From assembly GCF_004115155.1 (NCBI RefSeq), contig NZ_RDSM01000001.1, positions 1,674,001 to 1,738,000 of the forward strand: a stretch of 64,000 nt of DNA, read 5' to 3'. The notes under the pieces were generated by a model that saw only the letters and a program-made list of their open reading frames with translations, ran no database searches and was not told the origin of the DNA. Below are positions 36,022 through 44,159 of this stretch, piece after piece; the stretch's first letter is position 1, and every line of letters starts with the position of its first letter. This DNA is from Granulicella sibirica (GTDB lineage: Bacteria; Acidobacteriota; Terriglobia; Terriglobales; Acidobacteriaceae). The position numbers and the translations under genes were made by a program.

Positions 36022-37287
36022 TTGCGGATCGTAGAATCCTACACCTTCGAAAGAGACAGGCTGTCGGACGTGCCGTTAAATCTGGCTCCCGCAGAAAGCT
36101 TCACATCGGACAGCACACTTCGCGAGCTGGTACGAAGCTGGCAGCGCGATGTCCCTATGCGTTCGTTGAGGGGAGCAACGTGGCGCCGTCCTCACGCGTT
36201 CTACGTCCAAGTCGGAACAGAAGACAGTCTTGGATCGAGTCTCCCGCCGGGAGCGGTGGCATTGGTTGAGCCTATAGATGCGGAAGAGTTGCGTCAGCCT
36301 CAGCCGCGCTCCATCTATCTGCTTCAATTCCCCAACGGCTACCGTTGTAGCGGATGCATGGTCATCCGGGGCAAGCTCTACCTTCTGACCTCTGAACGAA
36401 CCTACGCTGGCCCGCAGGAGTTCTCCTACCCTGGCTCAGTTCGCATCGCCGGTCGCATCCGCATGTTTGCTACGCAGTTGCCTCTGCCCGAGTATTCGAC
36501 AGTTTCTCTTGCTAAATACCATGGTAGCGGCGAACTCTTACTTCCCTGGGAGCATGAGACTCGAGATCGGTTGCTTGCCACGATGTATAGACGGTTCCAG
36601 CGATCACATGACGAAGAGCGATCCGTTCGACAGTTTCTTGAGATGGAATTTAGATCGAAAGTCAGCGAACGCACCTTGCGTCGGTATCGCAGTCCGAATC
36701 GGTCGGAACCGCACGTTGATGTACTCCTAACGCTGGCACTGATGCACTCCACGCGCTATACGGACGCCTTGCAATCCGGGGGCTACACGATTCGCGACAC
36801 GAGCCGCTTTTCACTCGAATTTTTGCTGATGACGAAAACCTACGCCGACCTTTTGGTTTCACCCCTGATAGCAAGCACACCGATACCAAGGGAAGTCTGG
36901 GAGACTCGACGACAAGAGTTCGCGGAATGGCCATCGTTGCTGGCAGTGAAGTTTCCCAAGCTTCGTATCTGGGACGACCGCGTAATTCGATTGGCGAAGG
37001 AGAAAGCGATTGAGGGGCTGAATCCGGTGATCAAGCCTGGATCCTGGATGCTTCTGGAGCCGCTGTCGAGCGTCCCCGACACGCGCGTGGACGCTCGCAA
37101 ACAGGGTTGGTCACAGCCAATCTATGTGCTGCGGCGAGGGGTGGAAATTCTTTGCGGGCGGCTAGTGCGCGAGGGAAATCGTTTTGTATTGTTAGCAAAT
37201 CCCAAAGACGTTAGCTCAAAGATAATGCTCGACGCCGATGACCTTCGCGATGTTAGCCGCGTCTCCGGCGTCGCGGTACCAGTATAG
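36022..37287 (+). CDS. Regulator-like protein with S24-like segments, head of lasso locus
   Basis: About 421 aa from TTG 36022 (GAAGG upstream) or 405 aa from GTG 36070. I see two S24/LexA-like beta segments: YVQVGTEDSLGSSLPPGAVALVEP ... IYLLQFPNGYRCSGCMVIRG (residues 75-165) and VIKPGSWMLLEP ... PIYVLRRGVEILCGRLV near the end. Between them is a helix-turn-helix-like part (SVRQFLEMEFRSKVSERTLRRY). That arrangement suggests a DNA-binding protein with peptidase-like sensing folds; no catalytic Ser/Lys pair is clear. It lies 188 bases before B1 on the same strand and may control the lasso genes (inference). The family is not certain. Confidence 0.55.
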   Translation: MRIVESYTFERDRLSDVPLNLAPAESFTSDSTLRELVRSWQRDVPMRSLRGATWRRPHAFYVQVGTEDSLGSSLPPGAVALVEPIDAEELRQPQPRSIYLLQFPNGYRCSGCMVIRGKLYLLTSERTYAGPQEFSYPGSVRIAGRIRMFATQLPLPEYSTVSLAKYHGSGELLLPWEHETRDRLLATMYRRFQRSHDEERSVRQFLEMEFRSKVSERTLRRYRSPNRSEPHVDVLLTLALMHSTRYTDALQSGGYTIRDTSRFSLEFLLMTKTYADLLVSPLIASTPIPREVWETRRQEFAEWPSLLAVKFPKLRIWDDRVIRLAKEKAIEGLNPVIKPGSWMLLEPLSSVPDTRVDARKQGWSQPIYVLRRGVEILCGRLVREGNRFVLLANPKDVSSKIMLDADDLRDVSRVSGVAVPV

Positions 37288-37475
37288 AGACCACTTTGAC
37301 GGAAACGTAGATCTGGCCAAAACTCCATTGCAACGCACCAAGCGTGCCGTTCGTAAGTCCCTGTGATTCCGCCATCGAAGTATGTTTGGCCAAATACGCA
37401 GTTTCTCCTTGCAGGACAGCGAGACCGGGGTAAGCTCGGTTCACGATTCAGGACCGATCTCTGCAAGGTGCACTC

Positions 37476-37730
37476 ATGATGAACGGCAGTTCCCATCTAC
37501 GAACCATCGTGAACCAGGACGGTGCCGCAGTCCTCGACACCAAGCTTGGGTCGATTGCGACGCTCAACTCAACCGGGGCCTTTGTATGGCAGGGACTTGA
37601 GCGCGGCGACAGCCTCGAAGCGATTGTTGTCAGCCTTTCCAGTGAAACGGGAGTTCCCCACAAGATAGTGGAACGCGATGTCCTCGACTTCGTCAGGGCA
37701 TTGCGAGCGCAGCAGTTGTTGTCCCACTGA
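37476..37730 (+). CDS. Lasso leader-binding protein B1 (PqqD-like RRE)
   Basis: 84 aa, the size of stand-alone B1 proteins. PqqD-fold features: VNQDGAAVLDTKLGSIATLNSTGAFVWQ, then LERGDSLEAIVVSLSSETGVPHKIVERDVLDFV. The phrase LNSTGAFVWQGL is the hallmark of RiPP recognition elements, which bind the leader peptide and hand it to the protease. AAGGTG before ATG 37476 (a second ATG follows at once). It is 18 bases before the kinase gene. Family knowledge: in lasso systems with split B proteins, B1 binds the YxxP leader motif; this motif is present in the precursor at 41504. Confidence 0.88.
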   Translation: MMNGSSHLRTIVNQDGAAVLDTKLGSIATLNSTGAFVWQGLERGDSLEAIVVSLSSETGVPHKIVERDVLDFVRALRAQQLLSH

Positions 37731-37748
37731 GCATTTGAAGGAGCCCGC

Positions 37749-39119
37749 ATGATTTCTGCATCCTCCAACGATGCGAATGAATTCCGAGTCCTCGTAGTCG
37801 ATCCCTTTGCTCGTGCGGTGTATATGCGGGAAGACCGAAACGAGTATCGTCTGATCCGCGTTTCAGTGCCAACCGGAAGCCGGCCCGCGCAGCAGTTACA
37901 GAAGGAGCTTCGCGAGGTGTGGGGACTTATGGTCTTGGTTCTTGATGTGATGATCCCCAAGGATGGCGATCGCCCCTGCGCGATCGTTGAACTCCTACGA
38001 AGAGATGCTGCTGAAGGCATTGCGTCCATCGAGCCTGACCAAATTCCAGACGACGAATTATCTACGCAGGAGCGAACATGGCTGCTCTCCGTCCTGAGCG
38101 GAGACCCAATTCATCCCATTGCAAGAATCGGCTGGGCTGATGACGCTGTTCGATGGGTTGAGACCACAACAAAGAGCAAAGTTTTGTCTAAGACCGATAT
38201 CGAGCAATTCAATGCTGGGAACGGATTCAGTCTCCTCTGCTTTCGTATGAACGATGGAGCGACGCATTGGCTGAAAGCAACCGGCGCACCGAACACGCAG
38301 GAGCGCTCCGTGTCGCTGCTGCTGACACGGTTATGCCGGGATTATGTCCCAGAAGTGGTGGCAGAAAGGCTGGAGTGGAATGCGTGGCTGATGCACAGCA
38401 GCGGACAGAGCCTCAGCAAGCTACCGCAGGAAGCACCCGAGGTAAAGCGCACGCTGCAAGTCGCAGTCAAATCCCTGGCCGGGTTGCAGATCAGAACGGT
38501 GGGTGCGGAACTCGACTTACTCAATGCCGGTGCCGTCGATCACAGAACACATGTCTTGCGAAACGACGCGGAAGCGCTCTTCACTTACATCGACGAGGCG
38601 ATGGGCTATCAAACATCCACCAAAGTTTCACCTGTTAGGCCGAAGCGGCTCGGCGAGCTCAAGAATATCTTTGAAGATGCCTGCGACTACCTGAGCGAGT
38701 TGGACATTCCGGACACGATCTTGCACGGCGATCTGAATGTCGACAATATCTTATTTGCCGGTACACATTGCGTGTTTATCGACTGGAGTGAAGCCTACGT
38801 TGGCAATCCTCTCGTGACTTACGAGCACCTTCTGCTCCTGAATCAGATCGAGGATCCATCCCTGAAGGCCTCCTGCAACCGGCACCTCCGGACCACCTAT
38901 TTGAAGGCCATGTCGTCGATCTGTGACTTTAGAGTGCTCGAAGACGCTTTGCCTTTCGCTCCGATCATCGCGGCGGCCTCCACAATCCTCGGCAGAAAGG
39001 ACTGGCTACAGACGCGAGAACGCAGCGATCCGCGGAAGTTCCCCTTGGTGAGAGCGATTGCGAGGCATCTGGACCGCGCTGCACAAGCGCCAAGTCTATT
39101 GAGAGCGTTGCTCGTTTGA
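37749..39119 (+). CDS. APH-like kinase inside the lasso operon
   Basis: 456 aa. The C-terminal part is an aminoglycoside/choline-kinase-type domain: catalytic loop H326-G-D328-L-N-V-D-N333 (LHGDLNVDNILF) and metal-binding D345 in FIDWSEAYVGNPLVTYEH. A possible ATP-site lysine is K176 in THWLKATG. The N-terminal 150 residues are poorly conserved and have no motif I know. GAAGGAG lies just before the ATG. It overlaps the B2 gene by a few bases and is embedded between B1 and B2, so it is likely part of the pathway, perhaps phosphorylating the peptide. Known lasso kinases such as ThcoK are HPr-kinase-like, so this type would be different. Confidence 0.8.
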   Translation: MISASSNDANEFRVLVVDPFARAVYMREDRNEYRLIRVSVPTGSRPAQQLQKELREVWGLMVLVLDVMIPKDGDRPCAIVELLRRDAAEGIASIEPDQIPDDELSTQERTWLLSVLSGDPIHPIARIGWADDAVRWVETTTKSKVLSKTDIEQFNAGNGFSLLCFRMNDGATHWLKATGAPNTQERSVSLLLTRLCRDYVPEVVAERLEWNAWLMHSSGQSLSKLPQEAPEVKRTLQVAVKSLAGLQIRTVGAELDLLNAGAVDHRTHVLRNDAEALFTYIDEAMGYQTSTKVSPVRPKRLGELKNIFEDACDYLSELDIPDTILHGDLNVDNILFAGTHCVFIDWSEAYVGNPLVTYEHLLLLNQIEDPSLKASCNRHLRTTYLKAMSSICDFRVLEDALPFAPIIAAASTILGRKDWLQTRERSDPRKFPLVRAIARHLDRAAQAPSLLRALLV

Positions 39120-39139
39120 TCGATTTGTCCGGAGAGAAC

Positions 39140-39514
39140 ATGTTGCGACATGTAGCTGAAAGCTGGGTCTTATTGCTGTATTTCGATTGGCTGATGCACT
39201 TCCGTGGGTTTCAGGAGATCCATACTGCGGTTCGCAACTCTCCGCCCCGAGCCGTGGGCAGCACCGCGCCAGATGATGGCGAGCTATCCCGTGCCGTCGA
39301 TCTTGCTTGCGTCTTTTACTTCAAACCGGTGCTGTGTCTTCAGCGTTCAGCCGCGGCAACAGTTCAGCTGCGGCGCTGTGGCTGGAACGCGGAGATGGTT
39401 ATCGGGGCGCAGCTGCTTCCCTTCCAATCACACGCATGGGTTGAGATCGACGGGCGCGTGATCAATGACAAGCCGTACATCACGGAGATCTTTCAGGTCT
39501 TAGAACGTTGCTGA
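39140..39514 (+). CDS. Lasso leader peptidase B2 (transglutaminase-like)
   Basis: 124 aa from ATG 39140 (GGAGAG three bases upstream); an open frame begins at TTG 39116. The cysteine-protease triad of B2 proteins is visible: C66 in FKPVLCLQRSAA, H98 in FQSHAWVEIDG and an aspartate at D104 or D110 (DGRVIND). The pattern CLQRSAATVQLLRRCG is a family hallmark. B2 cleaves the leader from the precursor after recruitment by B1. The gene is coupled to the kinase upstream and lies 12 bases before the cyclase gene. Confidence 0.9.
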   Translation: MLRHVAESWVLLLYFDWLMHFRGFQEIHTAVRNSPPRAVGSTAPDDGELSRAVDLACVFYFKPVLCLQRSAAATVQLRRCGWNAEMVIGAQLLPFQSHAWVEIDGRVINDKPYITEIFQVLERC

Positions 39515-39526
39515 GCGAGGTATTGG

Positions 39527-41425
39527 ATGAGCATCCTCTACGGTGTCTTGAAGGAACCCGGAGTCCAGGCGACGGCATTCGAATTGCAACGTCTTGGCGC
39601 TGACATGGAACGGTACGCGACTGGCAAAGGATCAGTGATTCTTGACGGCAGGCTCGGCATGGGCGTCCAACCTTACTTGAGCCATATGCGTTCGACATTG
39701 GAGCAGGGGCCGGTCAAGAGTCCTGATGGCCGCTACGCTCTCTCGTTCGACGGCCGTCTCGACAATTACGGTTCTCTCTCAAAGGAGTTCGGAGTCGAAC
39801 ATCCGGAAACGGTCTCAGACTCACAGATCGTTCTTGCGGCGTTCGCTCGATGGGGTGAGGCGTGCTTTTCCCGCTTCGTTGGAGATTGGGCGCTGGCCTT
39901 GTGGTCAGAGAGAGACCAGTCGCTTTATCTCGCTCGCGACCATGCAGGCTCGAGATCGCTCTACTACCGCCACACGCGAGACGAAACCGTATGGGGAACC
40001 TACCTCGAAGCGTTCCATGTGACAGACGATACGCTCCGACTCTCGCATAATTACGCCGCTTGCTACATGGCTGGCCGCCCGGTGCGCGATTTGACCCCGT
40101 TTGAATACATCCGTTCAGTCCCTCCAGCCCACTTCCTGAAGGTCCGTAAGGGACTGCTCAGCCGGCATCAGCACTGGAATTCCACAGTCATGACCACAGT
40201 TCTGCACCGCACGGATGCCGAGTATGAAGAGCACTTTCTCACGCTATTTCAGAATTCTGTCGAGCGACGCAGCGGTCCTGGAGAAGCGATCCTCGGCCAA
40301 CTGAGCGGAGGCATGGATTCCACCGCGATCGTGTGTATGTCCGACTTCCTGCGCCAGCGCAAGCATCCCAACGCAGAGACTCTCGATACCGTGTCCTTCT
40401 ACGACGACTCAGAGGCCTCACTTAATGAGAGACCGTACTTCTCCATCACGGAGGCGAGACGAGGGAAGGTGGGCGCGCACGTCAATACTGCCTTCTCTCA
40501 ACGGACCTTCGAGCCACATGATGGCAGTGGTGGCGTATACCTGATGCCTGGCGCGGACAGCTTCTCCATCGAACAGGAACGCAGGCTCCATCATGCCGCG
40601 TGGAAACGGGACTATCGCAGCGTACTCTCTGGCATCGGAGGGGATGAGGTTTTGGGCGGTGTCCCAGACCCGTTGCCCGAACTCGCTGGCCATCTACTTT
40701 CAGGGAACGTCTCACGATTGCTTGGCCGTTCCCTTGCCTGGTCTCTGGTTGATCGCAGCCCGCTTTTTGGAATGCTGTGGCGCACTGTCCGTTATACCGG
40801 CAGTCTGTATCTCAATCCAGGCCCGAAAGACAACGATCTTCCACCTTGGCTTTCGCAATCACTGCGTGAACGGGAGCTACAAATCGAAACCGTCAAGGCG
40901 ATGGTTCCTGCACGAATCGGGATCGCACCGCACCGCCTCGATAACAGCTTGACCTGGTGGTTTGTCATGGAGACACTTCCACATCTGTTTCCGCAACTGC
41001 TTGTACGGCCCGAGTATAGATACCCCTTCCTCGACAAGGACCTGGTGAGCTTCCTTTTTGGCGTTCCAAGGGAGCAGATTCTGCGTCCTGGCCGAAGGCG
41101 CTCGCTGATGCGGAGGGCACTCATCAATATTGTCCCTCACGAGGTACTTGAGAGACGCCGCAAGGCCTTCCAGCTTCGGGCGCCACTGCACGCCGTTCAG
41201 CAGGCATCCGGAGTCCTCGAAGGGCTATTTGCAAACTCGATGATCGCCGATGCCGGACTGGTTGATGGAGATAAGCTGCGTCATTCCTTGCGCCAAACGA
41301 TAGAGGGCGACCCGAAATGGTGGCATTTGATTCTCCGAGCCACTGCATTCGAACTTTGGCTTCGCTCGATGCGCGGAGGGAGCGGGGAACGCGCCGGCGA
41401 TGCTGGCCTAAGATTGACCGCCTGA
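39527..41425 (+). CDS. Lasso cyclase C (asparagine-synthetase-like)
   Basis: 632 aa. Class B asparagine synthetase fold with a glutaminase-like N terminus that lacks the catalytic Cys2 (MSILYGVL), and an ATP-pyrophosphatase domain with the PP loop SGGMDS at residues 260-265, then LSGIGGDEVLGG and YRYPFLDKDLVSFLF. Lasso cyclases adenylate the side-chain carboxylate of Asp/Glu at position 7-9 and join it to the N-terminal amine, threading the tail. Everything expected is present and the length fits. The precursor gene starts 78 bases downstream. Confidence 0.92.
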   Translation: MSILYGVLKEPGVQATAFELQRLGADMERYATGKGSVILDGRLGMGVQPYLSHMRSTLEQGPVKSPDGRYALSFDGRLDNYGSLSKEFGVEHPETVSDSQIVLAAFARWGEACFSRFVGDWALALWSERDQSLYLARDHAGSRSLYYRHTRDETVWGTYLEAFHVTDDTLRLSHNYAACYMAGRPVRDLTPFEYIRSVPPAHFLKVRKGLLSRHQHWNSTVMTTVLHRTDAEYEEHFLTLFQNSVERRSGPGEAILGQLSGGMDSTAIVCMSDFLRQRKHPNAETLDTVSFYDDSEASLNERPYFSITEARRGKVGAHVNTAFSQRTFEPHDGSGGVYLMPGADSFSIEQERRLHHAAWKRDYRSVLSGIGGDEVLGGVPDPLPELAGHLLSGNVSRLLGRSLAWSLVDRSPLFGMLWRTVRYTGSLYLNPGPKDNDLPPWLSQSLRERELQIETVKAMVPARIGIAPHRLDNSLTWWFVMETLPHLFPQLLVRPEYRYPFLDKDLVSFLFGVPREQILRPGRRRSLMRRALINIVPHEVLERRRKAFQLRAPLHAVQQASGVLEGLFANSMIADAGLVDGDKLRHSLRQTIEGDPKWWHLILRATAFELWLRSMRGGSGERAGDAGLRLTA

Positions 41426-41503
41426 CGGCGGCCGACAAGATCCGCCTGCGCTGGTGCACGTTCCAGCGACGACGGAAATTTGAAGACGAAACGAGGACTA
41501 ACC

Positions 41504-41638
41504 ATGCGCTATATCCAACCGAAGGTAACAGCAACGTTCAAGGCTACATCAACCATCAAGGGACCGAAGATCTTCACCCCGCACGAAGTCGGCACCTCCC
41601 TGCTCAATTCCAACGCCGCCTACCAGGCAGACGAGTAG
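41504..41638 (+). CDS. Putative lasso precursor peptide A
   Basis: A 44-codon gene too short for usual gene calling. GAGGA lies seven bases before ATG 41504 and the stop TAG is at 41636. The leader has the YxxP motif (Y3-I-Q-P6) bound by B1 proteins, and a Thr-rich stretch ending ...TSTIK (T17 at -3, I18 at -2, K19 at -1). The predicted core begins at G20 and has E28 at core position 9 (GPKIFTPHE), exactly the Gly1-Glu9 spacing for a nine-residue macrolactam ring. A tail of 16 residues follows (VGTSLLNSNAAYQADE). If cyclised, the core would weigh about 2640.3 Da monoisotopic. The position after C fits the locus. The -3 Thr is unusual; most leaders have Thr at -2. Confidence 0.8.
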   Translation: MRYIQPKVTATFKATSTIKGPKIFTPHEVGTSLLNSNAAYQADE

Positions 41639-41662
41639 TTCGGAATTGCAGTTCACGTTCGA

Positions 41663-41705
41663 GCCGGCCCTGTCTCCCCTGATTTATGGAAGGGACGGGG
41701 CCGGC
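41663..41705. terminator. Strong hairpin between convergent lasso A and isopeptidase genes
   Basis: Left arm GCCGGCCCTGTCTCCC (41663-41678) pairs with right arm GGGACGGGGCCGGC (41692-41705), allowing two bulges. The - strand isopeptidase stop codon (41684-41686) is in the loop, and the + strand precursor gene ends 25 bases earlier. A perfect T tract is not evident. I read it as a shared bidirectional terminator. Confidence 0.5.
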
Positions 41706-44104
41706 GTCGTTCCAGTTGGGCTGGCGTAGCTTTGAGCGGCTGCAGCTCGAAGCTTGGCGAACCCTCGCCAACGCTCATATTGTGCCGCCTTCGCAGGGTC
41801 TGGATCTTCATAGCCTTGCAACCAGAAACGGAACCAGTCCACACTACCCTGCTGGGACTCCAGGCGCTCCAAGGGTTTTTGATGAATATGGGTTCCGTGC
41901 GGGAAGTAGATGAGGTCAACCGGCTTGTTCTGTAGCCGGAGCGATGCATAGAGCTCCCACTCCTGAAGCACGGACAACGGATTGATGGCCTCGATGCGGA
42001 CCGGTGCTTGTACCTGGTCAAGATGAAATCCTGGAGCTTCGTCGACCCATTTCTTCAATCCATGCCCAAACGGAGCTGTCTGCCGTATCTGTTCCATTTG
42101 ACGCTCGAGAGACTCCGAGCCGGCACCAAACATCAGATATTGCATGTAACTGTTGTCGAGCCCGTCGGCAATCGTCGCCGCCTTGAAGAGCTGAGGGTCT
42201 TTGATGATGGCATTGACTGCGTACCAGCAGGTCCAACTGAATCCGACTACGCCTACCCTGTTACGATCGACCATCCCCGCCGCGGCGAGACTATCAATGG
42301 CACTCCGATAGCCTTCCAGATGCACCTCTGGATCGGCCTCCGACAAAGTATCGACCTGCCGCCTGACCTGAAGAACCACAAAACCCACGCTGGCAAGATG
42401 CCTCGCGGCAAAGGCTGTCGGGTGAAGTCCATCGGTCGTGAACTCACCATCAACGTAGTTGTACATTTGCACGACTAAGGGATATCGCTGTCCGGATTGA
42501 TAACCGACGGGTTTTACGAGCAGCCCAGACCAGTGGTGTCCACTCTTGTCCTCCCACTCATAGTGAGACGCCTCGCCAAAGCTCATATCTGCGAGTTGCG
42601 GATTAGGGTCCCAAGCCTCACGGGCCTTCCCGGTACGGCGACTCGATACCCACAGCTTCGGCGGTTCATTGAGGCTCTGCCGGACTGATATTTGCACGTC
42701 CGAGATATCAGGAGAAACCAAGCCTGCAGACCCGGTGCCAATATCAGCGGCAGAGTCCTCCCCGGCAAGATGCCAGCTATCCTGAAAGAATCGATAGCGT
42801 CGAGTTACGCGCCTGTTGGGCCTTTGTGTCAAAGTGACGATGGCCTCATCGTCACTGGACCCAAAAGACACTTCCTCAATGTGGAATGCCGTTCGGTCGA
42901 GATCCTTTCCTTCGAAGAAGAGGCACCGGGGTTCAAACGACGGAAGGTCGAAGCTGGCAACGCCGCACGGCCGGTTTCTCTCCAGCGGGTTATCGTCGTG
43001 TGTTCCGAGAAATGTGTTGGTCGCCAGAACGCGCTTCTCATCAGTCGTCCAGGCCACCCGGCTGTTATCGAAAGGATATCCGAGGCTCCGGGCATTCGGT
43101 GCATCCGTGAGCGGCGTTCGCTTGCCGGTGTCGAGGTCGATGAGCATGTACTGCAGGGGCCGCAAGGTTTCGCCAGCGTTCGTGATTTGAGCATCTTTAC
43201 CGGGCAGAAGACGGAGGTATTCGGATCCCGTTACCGGTTCAAATCGCTGCCACGTATCTGGGATCGTTGAAACGGGCATAGGCGCAACCAGCTGGTGTCC
43301 CTTCGGAGATAACACGAATGGAAAGAGCGCCGAAAGATAGGTCATCTCCGTGCTCGGATCGCCCGGCACACGCCGGGCGAACCAGCGACCATTCGTATGT
43401 TGGAGCACCGAGATCGCGAAAACTTCAGGTTCGAGAGTACCGAGCTGGCTAGGAAAGACGACGTCCTGTATGCGAGCGCCCGTCGCAGCGAAGGCGTCGC
43501 TGTTGATCTTAGCGATCTCTGAACGATGCTTGTCGACAAGCATCGATACCTTATAGACCACTGTGTCTGCGACTACGTCGAAGCGGTCGACGCTCTGGTC
43601 CGCGGGCGTCAAAGCGTGAGACCCGCTTCCGTCCGCTCGCGCAAGATAAAGCTGGTAGGCACCCGATCCGTTTTCGCCTCGGAAGTAGATTCCCTTTCCG
43701 TCTGGCGACCATCGAAGGTCTTTGATCACCGGCGCATAGGAGATCGTTTGCTCACGGTGAGGATAGGAGACGATCGAGGCGACGATTCGCGGCTGAGGCC
43801 GAGTTCCCTCGCCGTCGAGGAACGCAGAGAGCTCCTTCATTCGAAAGACTGTGAGATCGGACTCAACCTCGTCCGTTGCAAGGAGCCCTTTGGTCGTAAC
43901 GATCGCGACGTAATCGCCATGCGGGGATGGCCTCGCGATCTCGCTGCCCACGATCGCAGGATCGAAGGATGGGTCGCTAAAGCGCACCATCGCAATATCG
44001 TCTTTGACAGAGAACGAATGGCCGTATGCTTCATTAGATAAAGGGCACAGTAATGCGAAGACGATGGCGACGAAAGGCACACGAAGGGTCATATCCAACT
44101 CCAA
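41684..44104 (-). CDS. S9-type protease resembling lasso-peptide isopeptidase (AtxE-like)
   Basis: 806 aa. A signal peptide (VPFVAIVFALLCPLSNEAYG) sends it to the periplasm. The N-terminal half is a beta-propeller (DLRWSPDGKGIYFRGENG and further blades), the C-terminal third an alpha/beta-hydrolase domain. The nucleophile is S623 in VGFSWTCWY, the likely base H739 in PHGTHIHQKP, and an acidic residue lies near E705 (VRIEAIN). GFSxTCW replaces the usual GxSxG and, together with the KPLERLESQ..SVDWFRFWLQGY ending, recalls the AtxE isopeptidases known to cut the ring bond of lasso peptides. It is the last gene of the sigma/anti-sigma/TonB-receptor operon. Confidence 0.75.
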   Translation of the reverse strand: MELDMTLRVPFVAIVFALLCPLSNEAYGHSFSVKDDIAMVRFSDPSFDPAIVGSEIARPSPHGDYVAIVTTKGLLATDEVESDLTVFRMKELSAFLDGEGTRPQPRIVASIVSYPHREQTISYAPVIKDLRWSPDGKGIYFRGENGSGAYQLYLARADGSGSHALTPADQSVDRFDVVADTVVYKVSMLVDKHRSEIAKINSDAFAATGARIQDVVFPSQLGTLEPEVFAISVLQHTNGRWFARRVPGDPSTEMTYLSALFPFVLSPKGHQLVAPMPVSTIPDTWQRFEPVTGSEYLRLLPGKDAQITNAGETLRPLQYMLIDLDTGKRTPLTDAPNARSLGYPFDNSRVAWTTDEKRVLATNTFLGTHDDNPLERNRPCGVASFDLPSFEPRCLFFEGKDLDRTAFHIEEVSFGSSDDEAIVTLTQRPNRRVTRRYRFFQDSWHLAGEDSAADIGTGSAGLVSPDISDVQISVRQSLNEPPKLWVSSRRTGKAREAWDPNPQLADMSFGEASHYEWEDKSGHHWSGLLVKPVGYQSGQRYPLVVQMYNYVDGEFTTDGLHPTAFAARHLASVGFVVLQVRRQVDTLSEADPEVHLEGYRSAIDSLAAAGMVDRNRVGVVGFSWTCWYAVNAIIKDPQLFKAATIADGLDNSYMQYLMFGAGSESLERQMEQIRQTAPFGHGLKKWVDEAPGFHLDQVQAPVRIEAINPLSVLQEWELYASLRLQNKPVDLIYFPHGTHIHQKPLERLESQQGSVDWFRFWLQGYEDPDPAKAAQYERWRGFAKLRAAAAQSYASPTGTTPAPSLP

Positions 44105-44159
44105 GGGTTGCGATGGGGTGAGTGCAGAGAATTTCAGATGGGAGAGGAGAGGCAGGTCG

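Noticed and set aside
37253..37444. A - strand frame with NGTLGAL considered as a lasso precursor
   Set aside because: Wrong strand for the operon, no YxxP leader and no Asp/Glu at position 7-9 after the Gly.
37382..37600. A + strand 72-codon frame before and across B1, considered as a precursor
   Set aside because: It overlaps B1 in another frame and lacks leader and ring features; the ORF at 41504 fits much better.
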